Made by a program: the position numbers and the translations under genes. Shown here one piece after another: positions 36,501 to 45,566 of a stretch of DNA of 64,000 nucleotides. How positions within the stretch are numbered: position 1 is the first letter of the stretch; every line of letters starts with the position of its first letter. The notes under the pieces are model-generated. The model was not told the origin of the DNA. It did no database searches and saw nothing but the letters and a program-made list of their open reading frames with translations. This DNA comes from Candidatus Gastranaerophilales bacterium. Lineage in GTDB: Bacteria; Cyanobacteriota; Vampirovibrionia; Gastranaerophilales; Gastranaerophilaceae. The stretch covers positions 1 through 64,000 of the forward strand of contig CALUQN010000007.1 of NCBI GenBank assembly GCA_944322945.1. The letters run 5' to 3'.

Positions 36501-37140
36501 AGGTGTAATGTTCCACCTGATTAATGCCTTCCAAAACAGCTCTTTTGACCACATTGCTTTTGCGGAAGAAGTTTATCAGGCAAAAATACTGGCAAAAGCT
36601 TCAAAACTTCACCAGATTGAATTATGCTGCGATGCTTTAATAGGTTATGCTTACGTCCAGTTGGAATCATACGTCAAGGCATCAGCAATTCTGTTTAAAA
36701 TTATCAAGACTGCAAATATCAACGGTATGATGGCTCTATTGTATCTTGCTTGGTATCTGATGTGCGAAATGAACCTTAAACAAGGGAAATATAACGTTGC
36801 ATACGGAATAGTTAACAATTCGGTTATCCAGCTTGAAAAAAATAACAATGCTTGTGAGTATCTGGCTATTTTATTTAGATACGCACTGTTTAAAGTATTT
36901 ATGTATCAGGGTGAACATGCAAAAGCGGAAATTTGTATTGAACAAGCTAAATATATGACATCAAAATTCGGCATACACTTTGAATTTGATACAGACCCGT
37001 CGCATTATATTCCGATAGATAATAGCACAGAACAATCCCAGGATGGTGAAGTAGGAGACATGAACGATTCTGATGACGACGATGATGAAGAAGTTGTCGG
37101 ACCTATCGGCGGAATGCCGCCGGAAAACGGTGCTGCATAA
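33595..37140 (+). CDS. Zinc-ribbon, cyclase-like and P-loop-lacking ATPase-like TPR protein
   Basis: 1181 residues. Three zinc ribbons open the protein (Cys pairs at 3/6-17/20, 28/31-40/43 and 51/54-65/68). Residues about 80-250 follow the pattern of a class III nucleotide cyclase domain. About 330-600 follow the STAND-type predicted ATPase often fused to such cyclases, but where GxxGxGKS should stand the sequence reads IKTDPLYVPYSL, so no Walker A is visible; LIFIENFDKIDESS (near 464) is a weak Walker B. Residues 700-1130 are helical TPR-like repeats, and the tail is strongly acidic. It is probably a signalling scaffold. glgA follows 12 bases later in the same transcript. Family placement is inference. 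Confidence 0.6.
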   Translation: MECPKCGYEVDDKAMVCPNCKKVLKLVCPICKTVNKSNTCKKCGYVIITKCHKCGKVNPTERKKCAKCGFSTLDSVILNESNLDDYACLTIDFPNMDEMKIHLGSAKLLNKFKVNLDNIILEAVKELGLRRQIIDNRYVIRFNKDYTFSSSAHNAMESVVKIATEITKLNYKLTNLKNASVRCNMMVLKRNVKTAQSDHKIDFNISMVNTSASKEEKALNTFQVIADSQINDCLSSEYKLTPLNSVMVNGKMEMFYEMDVRPLININYAELLPKDEEEIIVPNFVQNMLIEQDKIDGQALRQMDSPNDPDAIYDIETINFNEINCYFERIQNIDVFDKIVERMKENPKSITAIKTDPLYVPYSLKVITEVEQTGLYNNIISVTCYDEMKYSPYSFFRDLLSSIFEYTVSQKLFSQNDFSMFNSLDPTGLVKDLVTLTDRGIDMPEDTRFTYYDIFLTILKAIPNTLIFIENFDKIDESSYDVMKYLFEAFDQLEISYLISYDKDFSLHKQSHFLLSKPYYSELYMKPTPFEKMIEGNKEYYKSILDDFYFHRIAKYSCGSILFLDIALQYLVESEVYTADDNAIYLSNPKTIIIPSSLNKLLKRRLNLMQDEPDVMKFLATVLLLGTRVDRATLNSLGYENLDEIIDKLANMGYLYFYNNCMYFPNYNLLRENLLGTMNKETLQQMANELFEKVLDDSMPSPVKSYLYGLLGNSEAQLEEWKKLMQVNLSLGDFNSYLNCANEILKILDKNKDEEKQEEIENYKLELYENISNNLYEYVPEKTQEIAEVTLANLEKTTNIDQIIQLCNKMIQGYMAVGDYNHSLELMHKVLSLLPGATIDPMSPDFNQYLLLMSIVHIEILFNIGAMAECIEVGYRVLSIVNKNNIDTIKPEHIKSEDFKSMIFDAVAYVSIANILQLQGNLKQFFEIVRSNFDDLPQSYDLFLSLEALVRGEIVQPQAELVNENDKFSGVMFHLINAFQNSSFDHIAFAEEVYQAKILAKASKLHQIELCCDALIGYAYVQLESYVKASAILFKIIKTANINGMMALLYLAWYLMCEMNLKQGKYNVAYGIVNNSVIQLEKNNNACEYLAILFRYALFKVFMYQGEHAKAEICIEQAKYMTSKFGIHFEFDTDPSHYIPIDNSTEQSQDGEVGDMNDSDDDDDEEVVGPIGGMPPENGAA

Positions 37141-37152
37141 GGAGGGAAAGTA

Positions 37153-38595
37153 ATGAAAATTTTATTTGCGTCAGCAGAGGTTGCACCTTTTTCAAAAGCC
37201 GGCGGGCTTGCTGATGTTATCGGCAGTCTGCCCAAATATCTTGAAAAAGACGCTGAAATTGCGATATTTACACCGCTGCACGGTTGTATTGATGTTGATA
37301 AATACGGAATTAAAGAACTGGAAAATTCTACTATGTGGCTGACCTTCGGCAATCAGGGGCATAAATTCCGTCTGTTTATGTGCAAGCTGCCGGGCACTGA
37401 TATAAATGTGTTTTTTGTACATAATGACTGGTATTTTACATGTTTTAAGGAAGTGTACCCGAAATGGCTTGATACACGATATGAACACGAAAGATACATT
37501 GCATTTTCGCTGGCTGTGATGGAATATGCAAAAGCATTGAATTTCCGGGCAGATGTTATCCATGCTAACGACTGGCACACTGCAATGCTGCCTTTATATT
37601 TGCATAGTAATTATAAGTTTGATGAATTCTGGTCAAAGACTAAATCCGTTTTTGAAATCCATAACCTTGCATATCAGGGCGTCTGGTTTGAAGATATATT
37701 AGACTTTGCCAATATGAGAAAAGACATTGTCTACAACGAGTGGGGCTGTGAGCATTACGGACGCGTAAACTGGATGAAAGGCGCTATAAATTATGCAGAT
37801 AAAGTAATAGCGGTTTCACCGAATTATGCAAGAGAAATTCTGACAGGTGAATACGGCGAGGGTATGGATTACACTCTGCGCGGTGCACAGCACAAACTCG
37901 TAGGGATACTGAACGGGATTGACTACGATGTATTTAATCCTAAAACAGATAAAACTCTTGCAAAAAATTATGATATCAATTCTGTTCAGTTTAAAGAAGA
38001 TAACAAAAAATCTGTATGCGAATTTTTCGGACTGGAATATAAACCTGAACGTCCGATGTTTGCAATGATTTCACGACTTGTGGAACAAAAAGGAATTGAT
38101 TTAATCCGGCAGGCTGAAAATGAAATTCGTGCAACCGGTGCGGATTTTGTATTTTTAGGAAGCGGCAACGGCGACTACGAAAATCTTTTAATCTGGCTTT
38201 CAAACAATTCTTCAAATGTCCGTGCATACATTGGTTATAGAGGAGATCTGGCAAACAAAATTTATGCGGCATCTGATTTCTTCTTAATGCCGTCAAGATT
38301 TGAGCCGTGCGGCTTGAGCCAGCTTATTGCAATGCGTTACGGATCTTTGCCGGTTGTAAGAGCCACAGGCGGACTGGAAGATACAGTGACAGGTTATCCG
38401 CTTGATAATTCTAACGGATTCAAGTTCTGGGGGTATGACGGACACTGCATGATGGACGCAATCCGAACTGCTGAATGGGTTTATAAAGATAAATATGTCT
38501 TGAATGCAATGCGTAAATCAGCAATGAACGCAGATTTTTCATGGAAAAAAAGCTCTGAAAAATATCTTGCGCTTTACCGCGAAATCTGCGGGTAA
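37153..38595 (+). CDS. glgA: Glycogen synthase (ADP-glucose type)
   Basis: 480 residues, the normal GlgA length (GT5 family). It extends alpha-1,4-glucan from ADP-glucose. The N-terminal KAGGLADVIGSLPK (residues 15-28) binds the nucleotide sugar. IHANDWHTAMLPL, VFEIHNLAYQGV and the C-terminal SRFEPCGLSQLIAMRYGSLPVVRATGGLEDTV (two E-containing retaining-GT motif) are all present. A GGAGG site is 7 bases before the ATG, 12 bases after the zinc-ribbon protein. No other glycogen gene is in the window. Confidence 0.95.
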   Translation: MKILFASAEVAPFSKAGGLADVIGSLPKYLEKDAEIAIFTPLHGCIDVDKYGIKELENSTMWLTFGNQGHKFRLFMCKLPGTDINVFFVHNDWYFTCFKEVYPKWLDTRYEHERYIAFSLAVMEYAKALNFRADVIHANDWHTAMLPLYLHSNYKFDEFWSKTKSVFEIHNLAYQGVWFEDILDFANMRKDIVYNEWGCEHYGRVNWMKGAINYADKVIAVSPNYAREILTGEYGEGMDYTLRGAQHKLVGILNGIDYDVFNPKTDKTLAKNYDINSVQFKEDNKKSVCEFFGLEYKPERPMFAMISRLVEQKGIDLIRQAENEIRATGADFVFLGSGNGDYENLLIWLSNNSSNVRAYIGYRGDLANKIYAASDFFLMPSRFEPCGLSQLIAMRYGSLPVVRATGGLEDTVTGYPLDNSNGFKFWGYDGHCMMDAIRTAEWVYKDKYVLNAMRKSAMNADFSWKKSSEKYLALYREICG

Positions 38596-38626
38596 AATAC
38601 AGCCTAAAATAATAAGGAGATTGATG

Positions 38627-38998
38627 ATGCGTTTTTTACACGTTATGATAAGGGTTAAAGATTTAGAAAAATCTTTGGATTTTTATACAAAGCTAATGAA
38701 TATGAATTTAGTGCGTACAATTATGCTGGAGGACGCCGCGTTGTATTTTCTGAGCGATATTGACGGGCAAACACAGATTGAATTGACAGCAAATTTTGAT
38801 ACACCGGCGGAAGGCTACCAACAAGGAAACGCATTCGGACATCTTGCGTTTGGGGTGTCATCAATGGACGAATTTACTGAGAAACTTCACAGTATGGGGT
38901 ACGAATATTTGTATGAACCGTTTTATATGAGTGAAGCAGGCTCAAAAATTGCGTTCATAAAAGACCCGGACGGAAATGAAATTGAACTAATTGAAGAT
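38627..38998 (+). CDS. gloA: Lactoylglutathione lyase-like VOC protein
   Basis: 124 residues up to the stop ending at 39001. It starts MRFLHVMIRVKDLEKSLDFY, matching glyoxalase I. The four metal ligands align: H5, E52, H72 and E120. It should isomerise the hemithioacetal of methylglyoxal and a thiol; in an anaerobe without glutathione the thiol partner may differ. The start at 38627 has GGAG at a good distance; the ATG at 38624 is one codon earlier, and an in-frame ATG at 38567 lies inside glgA. It is in line with glgA and nth. Confidence 0.87.
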
Positions 38999-39003
38999 TA
39001 AAG

Positions 39004-39654
39004 ATGAAAACAGATATTGACAAAATAGTCAAAAACTTAAAATCGGCGAACCAAAAACGCAGTGAATTTGTAGAGTTTATGGAAAACTACAAAGATCCGT
39101 TCATAGTTTTGATAGCGTGCATTTTAAGTTTGAGAACAAATGACAGAACAACATATCCTGCAACGGTCAGAATGCTGGAACTCGGAAAGACGCCTGAAGA
39201 GTTTGCAAACTGTGATGTAAAAAAGCTGGAAAAAGCTATTTATCCGGTTGGATTTTACGCAAACAAAGCAAAACAAATAGTGGATTTATCAAAAGAACTT
39301 GTGGAAAAATACAATTCCAAAGTACCGGATACAATAGAAGAGCTTGTAAAATTTAAGGGTGTCGGCAGAAAAACCGCTAATTTAACCCTTGCAAAAGGGT
39401 ACAATATTCCGGCAATATGCGTTGACGTACACGTACACAGAATTTTTAACCGGATAGGTTACGTAAAAACCAACACACCGGAAGAAACAGAATTTGCACT
39501 GAGGGAAAAATTACCGCAACAATACTGGCTTGACATCAATACGCTTCTGGTTACACACGGACAGAACGTCTGCAAACCGATCAATCCCAGATGTGAAGAT
39601 TGTCCGATTGCAGAGTATTGTCTAAAAATAGGGATTAAAACAAAAGGAAAATAA
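39004..39654 (+). CDS. nth: Endonuclease III
   Basis: 216 residues. It is a DNA glycosylase/AP lyase that removes oxidised pyrimidines. The helix-hairpin-helix FKGVGRKTANLTL has the catalytic K123, and VDVHVHRI has the catalytic D141. The 4Fe-4S loop is C190-x6-C197-x2-C200-x5-C206, exactly the family spacing. The gene begins 2 bases after gloA, so it is probably translated by coupling. Confidence 0.96.
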   Translation: MKTDIDKIVKNLKSANQKRSEFVEFMENYKDPFIVLIACILSLRTNDRTTYPATVRMLELGKTPEEFANCDVKKLEKAIYPVGFYANKAKQIVDLSKELVEKYNSKVPDTIEELVKFKGVGRKTANLTLAKGYNIPAICVDVHVHRIFNRIGYVKTNTPEETEFALREKLPQQYWLDINTLLVTHGQNVCKPINPRCEDCPIAEYCLKIGIKTKGK

Positions 39655-39657
39655 ATA

Positions 39658-41409
39658 ATGGACGCAAACAATTTAATAGGCAGCCTGACATTGATACTTG
39701 CGGTTTGGGTATTTGTAATACAACTAAAGCAAAACGAACTATCATATCAGATAAAAAAATTAACCACTAAAAAGCAATTACAAAAACAGATTGAGGTGAA
39801 AAAAGATGAGCCAGAACAATCTTCTGCCCCAGAAACAGTACAGCCAGACAGCACATCCGATATTATTAACGAAAATGACGTAAATCCGGATGACATACTG
39901 CCGCAAACTGCGCCAGTCGCTGATAAAAAAACTAACGAAAACACAAATTTTGAAAAACTTTTCTTGGGCAATTTATTTAACAAAATCGGAGCAATAGCAA
40001 TAATCATTGCAATCGGAATATTTATCAAACTTATTTATCCGCTTGTAATATTCACACCGGTACTAAAAACAGGTTTAGGATTTTTAGCTGGATTTGTGCT
40101 GCTTTTAATTTCAGTAAAACTTCACCGCGGGCAAATGAAGAATTATGCGGAAGTTCTTATGGGAACAGGAACTGCAGCGTTGTTTATAACTACATACTGT
40201 GCATACGGGTTGTTGCATACACTTTCAATGCCAGCGGCAGTTGCAATAGGCACTCTTATACTTGTTGGGACGTATTTTGCTGCTGATAAACTTCAAACGA
40301 CATCTATGCTTGCAATAGGGTTAATCGGCGGCTATCTGAACCCTGTTTTTCTGAATTCAAACGCTTCTGCCGATTTTGTCTTAGGATACCTTATATTTTT
40401 AAACCTGCTATCTTTAATTTACACATATAAAAACTCGGAAAAATCATTGATAAATATAATAAATCTTCCGTTGACACTTTGTTTTGCAGTATACTACTCA
40501 AATAAAACCGAACTGACCGAATTTTTGCCGTTTGTAATATGGGGAATGTATCTTTTATTTGACCTGCTATCTGTCAGGCAAAACCGAGATAACACCGTAT
40601 TAAATTGGTTAAACTACGGATTTTTAACATATTTTACAGTGACATTTTTTGAAACAGAAAAAACAACGCTTGGCATAGTACTGGGAATAACCTCGTTAAT
40701 ATACGCAATCCTTGGAGGAATATACACAAAGCTAAGCACCGTGGCGTTAAAGCATAGCGTGCAGACAGTAGCTGTGAATATATGGCTTGCAGCATATTTT
40801 TTGACAACAGATATTCAGAGCATATTCATCTGGTCAGGAGAGGCACTTGGGCTGGTATGGCTATCAGTAAAAAACAAAGCTTTCAAAAGTTTAGATAACC
40901 TGGCATTTTTGATATACATAGCGGTATTTATAGGTCTATTTACAGCAAAATACGACGGGAATTTGTGCATAACATCAAATTACATACCAATATTAAATAT
41001 GCGACTTGTACTTTTCGGCATCCCGCTATGCGCGTTATTAATATCAAGTACGCTGAAGGACAGGAGCAGAGATGCAAATGAAAACTTATACAAATATCTG
41101 GCGGTACTAACAGGATTTGTATACAGCCATTTTGAGGCAGCGACATTTGTAGCAAACCATACATCCATGAACATATCTTATTTGACATCAATAGTATGGA
41201 TAGTATATGCAGGACTAACAGCAACAGCGGGGATAATGAGAAATAGCGAGGTATTAAAAACATCCGGGATATGGCTGTGCATGCTGGCAATAGCAAGAAT
41301 TTTCGTATATGATATTGCGGCATTAGAAACGGTTTACAAATTACTAGCATTCACAGTACTTGGCATTATTTTAATGATAGTATCATATTTTTATATCAAG
41401 AAGAATTAG
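39658..41409 (+). CDS. DUF2339 multi-pass membrane protein
   Basis: 583 residues. One N-terminal membrane segment (about 5-22), then an acidic/charged linker (40-95), then some 14-16 closely packed membrane segments. The NLFNKIGAIAIIIAIGIFIKL and LMGTGTAALFITTYCAYGLLHTL stretches are typical of DUF2339 proteins (PF10101 style). The function is unknown. Codons such as ATA are frequent toward the 3' end. It starts 3 bases after nth and ends the glgA-gloA-nth unit. Confidence 0.85.
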   Translation: MDANNLIGSLTLILAVWVFVIQLKQNELSYQIKKLTTKKQLQKQIEVKKDEPEQSSAPETVQPDSTSDIINENDVNPDDILPQTAPVADKKTNENTNFEKLFLGNLFNKIGAIAIIIAIGIFIKLIYPLVIFTPVLKTGLGFLAGFVLLLISVKLHRGQMKNYAEVLMGTGTAALFITTYCAYGLLHTLSMPAAVAIGTLILVGTYFAADKLQTTSMLAIGLIGGYLNPVFLNSNASADFVLGYLIFLNLLSLIYTYKNSEKSLINIINLPLTLCFAVYYSNKTELTEFLPFVIWGMYLLFDLLSVRQNRDNTVLNWLNYGFLTYFTVTFFETEKTTLGIVLGITSLIYAILGGIYTKLSTVALKHSVQTVAVNIWLAAYFLTTDIQSIFIWSGEALGLVWLSVKNKAFKSLDNLAFLIYIAVFIGLFTAKYDGNLCITSNYIPILNMRLVLFGIPLCALLISSTLKDRSRDANENLYKYLAVLTGFVYSHFEAATFVANHTSMNISYLTSIVWIVYAGLTATAGIMRNSEVLKTSGIWLCMLAIARIFVYDIAALETVYKLLAFTVLGIILMIVSYFYIKKN

Positions 41410-41501
41410 AAAATTAATATTGATATAAAATATTGCAAATCCAAGACAGGGATTGGGGTGAGGTCTTAACGTCATTCTGAACCCGATGGCAATTCGGGGG
41501 C

Positions 41502-43181
41502 TTATGATATTACGGGGACTTTGGCAACCGGAACAACAAAGTGAAATGAAGAACCCAAATCAGGCGTGCTGTCACACCAAATTGTTCCCTGATGAGCTTC
41601 AAGCAGCTGTTTTGCTATCGGTAATCCTAATCCGGAGCCGCCAACTTTGCGGGAAAGCGAGTTTTCCAGCTGGGCAAATTTGTCGAATACATGCAGCAAA
41701 TCTTTTTCAGCTATTCCTATTCCCTCATCAATTACGCTCACCATTATGTAATCCCCGTTCAATTTTTTGATATCATCTGCAAAATACGGATGGCATTTGA
41801 TATCAGCAGCGTTTATCAATTCTGTTTTTATGGTGATGTTTTTGCCGGTCGGCGTGAATTTTATTGCGTTTGACACAAGATTGGTCAGCACCTGTTCTAA
41901 TCTCTGACTGTCTGCTGTGATGTCAGGAAGATTTTCCGTTTCCTCCGACAGCAACGACAAACCGTGCTCTTTTGCGACTTCCGAGAGTGCAGATTTAACG
42001 TAATCAACAACTGAATGAATATTCATATCTTTGAATACAAAATCCATCTTGCCGGCTTCAATTTTGGATAAATCAAGCAAGTCATTAATAATTCCTGACA
42101 GCCGCTGAACATTTCTGCCTGCCATATCAAGGAATTTTTCCATATTAGCGGTTACTTCCCCGCATTTGCCGCTTTTCAAAATATCAAGTGAATTTTTAAT
42201 AGAGGTGAGCGGCGTTCTCAGTTCGTGTGAAACAATTGAGATAAATTCGGATTTCAACCGTTCAAGCTTTTCAAGCTTGTGGTTTGTTTCTTTTATTTCC
42301 TGATAAAGCGTTGCATTTTTCAAAGGCAGCGCCGCTTGTCTTGCGATTGTTTGAAAACAGGTTGCATCATCTGATGAAAAAGATGCGTCTTTGTATATTT
42401 CTATACAGCCGAAAACATTCTCTCCCAAACTTATAGGCGCAAACATGTTGTCATATTGAAAAAGACTGAATGTAAAACGATTACCGGGATATTTGACTGT
42501 TTTAATTACTTTGAGATTTTCCTCGTCAATTTCGTATGGCGGATTTTCAAACGCGTTCTTATAGTTTAAAATAGTCCGGAGTTTTAGTGCGCTCAAAATT
42601 TCGTCAGAAATTTCATAGAGTGAATTGAGTATAAGGACAGGCTCATCTTCTGTACAAAACGAGAGCGTACACGTGAGCGAAAAACTTAAAGCCTTATCAA
42701 GACCTTCTACCATATAGGATAACAATTTTTTCTTATCAAGGGTTTCCGCAAAATTTGAACTGGTGCTGTAGAGCGCATTCAGACGGTAAAGGCTGTCTGC
42801 GAGGTCTTTGTTTGAATTTGAAAGTTTTTCCAGTGCATTTTTTGTCTTTAGATTGACACTCACGGTAGAGGTAATCAAATTATCAGGCATTTCCTTTGTA
42901 ATAAAAGCGTTTGCAGTCTTTAAAAGTTCCGGCTCCGGAGAGTTTGTTATATAAAGAATTATTATATTGGAGTCAGAATAAGATTTGATTTGTTTTGCAA
43001 GCTGTTTTGCGCTGGCAAAGCTGCTGTCAAGGAATACGATATCCGGCTGAACAATCTGCAAGTAATCCGCAGACTGCATTTCTGTACATAGCGCAGTAAA
43101 CTCATACGGATTTTTGGCAAAAATCTTGCTTATGCGGCTAACCTCTTCTGAATTTTCACTAACAAATGCTATCTTTATCAT
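41502..43181 (-). CDS. Cytosolic sensor histidine kinase with receiver-like and GAF domains
   Basis: 559 residues without a membrane segment. Residues 1-105 look like a response-regulator receiver with an Asp at 52 (DIVFLDSSFA) but without a clear conserved Lys-Pro. A GAF-like domain spans about 140-295 and a coiled coil joins it to HisKA, with the phospho-acceptor H319 in SHELRTPLTSI. The ATPase domain has the N box (NLVSNAIKFTP), DEGIGI and GGSGLGL. The signal is unknown; no response regulator is adjacent. The mRNA is predicted to be leaderless from an extended -10 at 43190-43198. Confidence 0.85.
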   Translation of the reverse strand: MIKIAFVSENSEEVSRISKIFAKNPYEFTALCTEMQSADYLQIVQPDIVFLDSSFASAKQLAKQIKSYSDSNIIILYITNSPEPELLKTANAFITKEMPDNLITSTVSVNLKTKNALEKLSNSNKDLADSLYRLNALYSTSSNFAETLDKKKLLSYMVEGLDKALSFSLTCTLSFCTEDEPVLILNSLYEISDEILSALKLRTILNYKNAFENPPYEIDEENLKVIKTVKYPGNRFTFSLFQYDNMFAPISLGENVFGCIEIYKDASFSSDDATCFQTIARQAALPLKNATLYQEIKETNHKLEKLERLKSEFISIVSHELRTPLTSIKNSLDILKSGKCGEVTANMEKFLDMAGRNVQRLSGIINDLLDLSKIEAGKMDFVFKDMNIHSVVDYVKSALSEVAKEHGLSLLSEETENLPDITADSQRLEQVLTNLVSNAIKFTPTGKNITIKTELINAADIKCHPYFADDIKKLNGDYIMVSVIDEGIGIAEKDLLHVFDKFAQLENSLSRKVGGSGLGLPIAKQLLEAHQGTIWCDSTPDLGSSFHFVVPVAKVPVIS

Positions 43182-43189
43182 ACAATACT

Positions 43190-43198
43190 ATGTTAGCA
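43190..43198 (-). promoter_or_regulatory. Promoter of the histidine kinase, leaderless
   Basis: Minus strand TGCTAACAT, 8 bases before the ATG at 43181, with TTGCAT 16 bases upstream of the TAACAT hexamer. No Shine-Dalgarno. Confidence 0.5.
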
Positions 43199-43248
43199 AG
43201 TATTTGAAGATATGCAAATTCTTTAAGTTTTTTGAAATTATCCCGAAA

Positions 43249-45471
43249 TTATTTAGTCTTTTTCTTTTGAGGTTTAGCTTTTTGGGAATTATTACTTGAC
43301 GCACTTTTACTTCTGCCTTGTGTTGCATGGTGCGCTGAGGTTTGAATTCGTTTGACGCTGTAGACATCAGGTATTGCCTGAATACTATTTATGACCTTTT
43401 TAAACGTATCAATATTATCAAGTTCAATACTAAGTTCAATAATACCAACCTTACCGGCTTTGGATTTCACATTAGCGGAGATAATGTTTGTATTATTATC
43501 GGAAACTGCGCCTATAATATCTTTCAAAAGCCCCATTTTTTCAGCAGTTTCAACACGGATAGTTGTCGTGTAAGTTTTGCTGGTATTGTCGCCGGACCAG
43601 TGAATATCCATTAATCTTTCAGGCGGGATTGTATCAAGGGTTTTGCAGTCAAGGCGGTGAACAGAGACCCCTTTTGAACGGGTTACAACTCCGACAATAG
43701 GCTCTCCTGGAATAGGCGAGCAGCAACGTGCGAATGAATACAACATTCCTTCCAAACCAACAATATCTTTTTCTGATTTTTTATGAGTATGACCGGTAAA
43801 AGTTTGTTCCGGCGCTTTTTGCTGAGGCTTTTTGAGTTTGTTTACGATTTTATTGACTGTAGTTTCACCGTAGCCGAGTGCCGCAAACAAATCTTCAGCA
43901 CTCTGGTAATTCATTATTTTTGCTACTTTTTCAAACTCTTCTTTCTTAATATAATCGTCAAATACGGCCTTTGTAAGCTCTCTTTCAAGCATAGTTTTGC
44001 CCATTTCGACGTGGTCTTCTCGTTTGTTCTTTTTGAACCACTGGCGGATTTTGGAAGCAGCCTGTTTTGTTACGACAAAGTTCAGCCAGTCAAGCCGCGG
44101 CGCAGGAGTTTTTGAGGTAATAATTTCTACAATATCACCGTTGTTTAATTTTGTATCAAGCTGCGCGATGCGTCCGTTAATTAGTGCGCCGATTGTTTTG
44201 CTGCCTACATCTGAGTGAATTCTGTAGGCAAAGTCAACCGGGGTTGCATTAACCGGCAAATCTATGACATCTCCGTTCGGAGTGAATGCAAAAACCTGAT
44301 CGGAAAATAAGTCCAGTTTGACGGAATTTACATAGTCCTCGGCGTTTGTCATATCTTTTTCGTATTCAACGAGTTTTCTCATCCACGAAAACTGTAAGTC
44401 AGAGGCGTTATCTGCTTTTTGTGAGCCTTTTTCTTTATATCTCCAGTGAGCGGCAACCCCGTATTCTGCAACTTCGTGCATTTCCCAAGTTCGGATTTGA
44501 ACTTCCAGAGGTTTTGAGCGCGGGCCGATTACAGAGGTATGCAAAGACTGATAGAGATTGCCTTTAGGCATTGCGATATAATCTTTAAAGCGACCCGGAA
44601 TAGGTTTAAACTGCGAGTGGATAAGCCCCAAAACTTCATAACATTCTTTTTCCGTATCAACAATAACGCGGACAGCCGTAATATCGTATAAATCGTGGAA
44701 GGCTATATTCAGCCGTTTCATTTTACTGTAGATACTGTAATAGTGCTTTGCTCGTCCGGTAATTTGTGCGTTAATGCCGCTTTTTTTGACGTCATTTGCA
44801 ATTTTTTCAATAAGCATATTGACAGTCATTTCGCGTTCAGCCTTTTTCTGGGAAACCAGCTGGGCAATTTCAAAGTATTTATCCGGCTCAAGGTAGCGGA
44901 GGGATAAATCTTCCAGTTCCGCTTTGATTTTACCGATACCTAAGCGGTTTGCAAGCGGGGCAAAAATATCAAGGGTTTCTTTTGCAATTTTTTGCTGTTT
45001 GTTCACTGACATAAAATTCAAAGTCCGCATATTGTGGAGCCTGTCAGCAAGTTTAAGGAAAATTATTCTGATATCGCTTGCCATTGCTATGAAAAGCCGG
45101 CGGAAGTTTTCAGCCTGGCGCTCTTCTTTTGACTTAAACTGTAATTTGCTTAGTTTTGTGACACCTTGCACAAGGTTAAGTACATCGTCACCGAACAGTT
45201 CTTTTATTTCTTCGGGTTTTGTGTCGGTATCTTCAAGTATATCGTGGAGAAAAGCCGCTTCCAACGTATGCGCATCAACTTTTAAATCAATAAGAATTTT
45301 GGCAACCTCTACAGGATGGATAATATAAGGCTCTTCTGAAATTCTGTATTGCCCTTCGTGGAGACGTTTTGCAAACTCATAAGCTTTTTCTATTTGTTTT
45401 ATTTCTTCTTCGTCTCTGTGCTGTTCTATTAATTTTTGTCTTATATCATCAAATAGAGGTTTTTCTGTCAT
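43249..45471 (-). CDS. rel: Bifunctional (p)ppGpp synthetase/hydrolase
   Basis: 740 residues, RelA/SpoT homologue that makes and degrades the stringent-response alarmone. The HD hydrolase domain has YIIHPVEVA and FLHDILEDTD (residues about 45-80), so hydrolysis should work. The synthetase domain has GRAKHYYSIYSKMKR and YDITAVRVIVD; its RFKDYIAMPKGNLYQSLHT differs from the usual ANPKPNGYQSLHT. TGS (about 395-455) and C-terminal ACT domains follow, and the last 25 residues are a basic Lys/Ser/Gln tail. A good promoter gives a near-leaderless start. It is divergent from the DUF167 gene. Confidence 0.95.
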   Translation of the reverse strand: MTEKPLFDDIRQKLIEQHRDEEEIKQIEKAYEFAKRLHEGQYRISEEPYIIHPVEVAKILIDLKVDAHTLEAAFLHDILEDTDTKPEEIKELFGDDVLNLVQGVTKLSKLQFKSKEERQAENFRRLFIAMASDIRIIFLKLADRLHNMRTLNFMSVNKQQKIAKETLDIFAPLANRLGIGKIKAELEDLSLRYLEPDKYFEIAQLVSQKKAEREMTVNMLIEKIANDVKKSGINAQITGRAKHYYSIYSKMKRLNIAFHDLYDITAVRVIVDTEKECYEVLGLIHSQFKPIPGRFKDYIAMPKGNLYQSLHTSVIGPRSKPLEVQIRTWEMHEVAEYGVAAHWRYKEKGSQKADNASDLQFSWMRKLVEYEKDMTNAEDYVNSVKLDLFSDQVFAFTPNGDVIDLPVNATPVDFAYRIHSDVGSKTIGALINGRIAQLDTKLNNGDIVEIITSKTPAPRLDWLNFVVTKQAASKIRQWFKKNKREDHVEMGKTMLERELTKAVFDDYIKKEEFEKVAKIMNYQSAEDLFAALGYGETTVNKIVNKLKKPQQKAPEQTFTGHTHKKSEKDIVGLEGMLYSFARCCSPIPGEPIVGVVTRSKGVSVHRLDCKTLDTIPPERLMDIHWSGDNTSKTYTTTIRVETAEKMGLLKDIIGAVSDNNTNIISANVKSKAGKVGIIELSIELDNIDTFKKVINSIQAIPDVYSVKRIQTSAHHATQGRSKSASSNNSQKAKPQKKKTK

Positions 45472-45480
45472 AGTACACTC

Positions 45481-45509
45481 ATAATACAGATTTTATTTCA
45501 TTTTTTCAA
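45481..45509 (-). promoter_or_regulatory. rel promoter
   Basis: Minus strand TTGAAA (45504-45509), 17-bp spacer, TATTAT (45481-45486). The hexamer ends 9 bases before the ATG, so the leader would be 0-3 bases long. No Shine-Dalgarno. Confidence 0.65.
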
Positions 45510-45550
45510 GTAAAATCGCTTAATTTCATACATTAAGACGACGTTATTTA

Positions 45551-45559
45551 TGCTAAAAT
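45551..45559 (+). promoter_or_regulatory. Extended -10 element, leaderless start of the DUF167 gene
   Basis: TGCTAAAAT ends 7 bases before the ATG at 45567. The alternative ATG at 45558 overlaps the -10 hexamer and cannot be in such a transcript. Confidence 0.55.
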
Positions 45560-45566
45560 GAATAAT

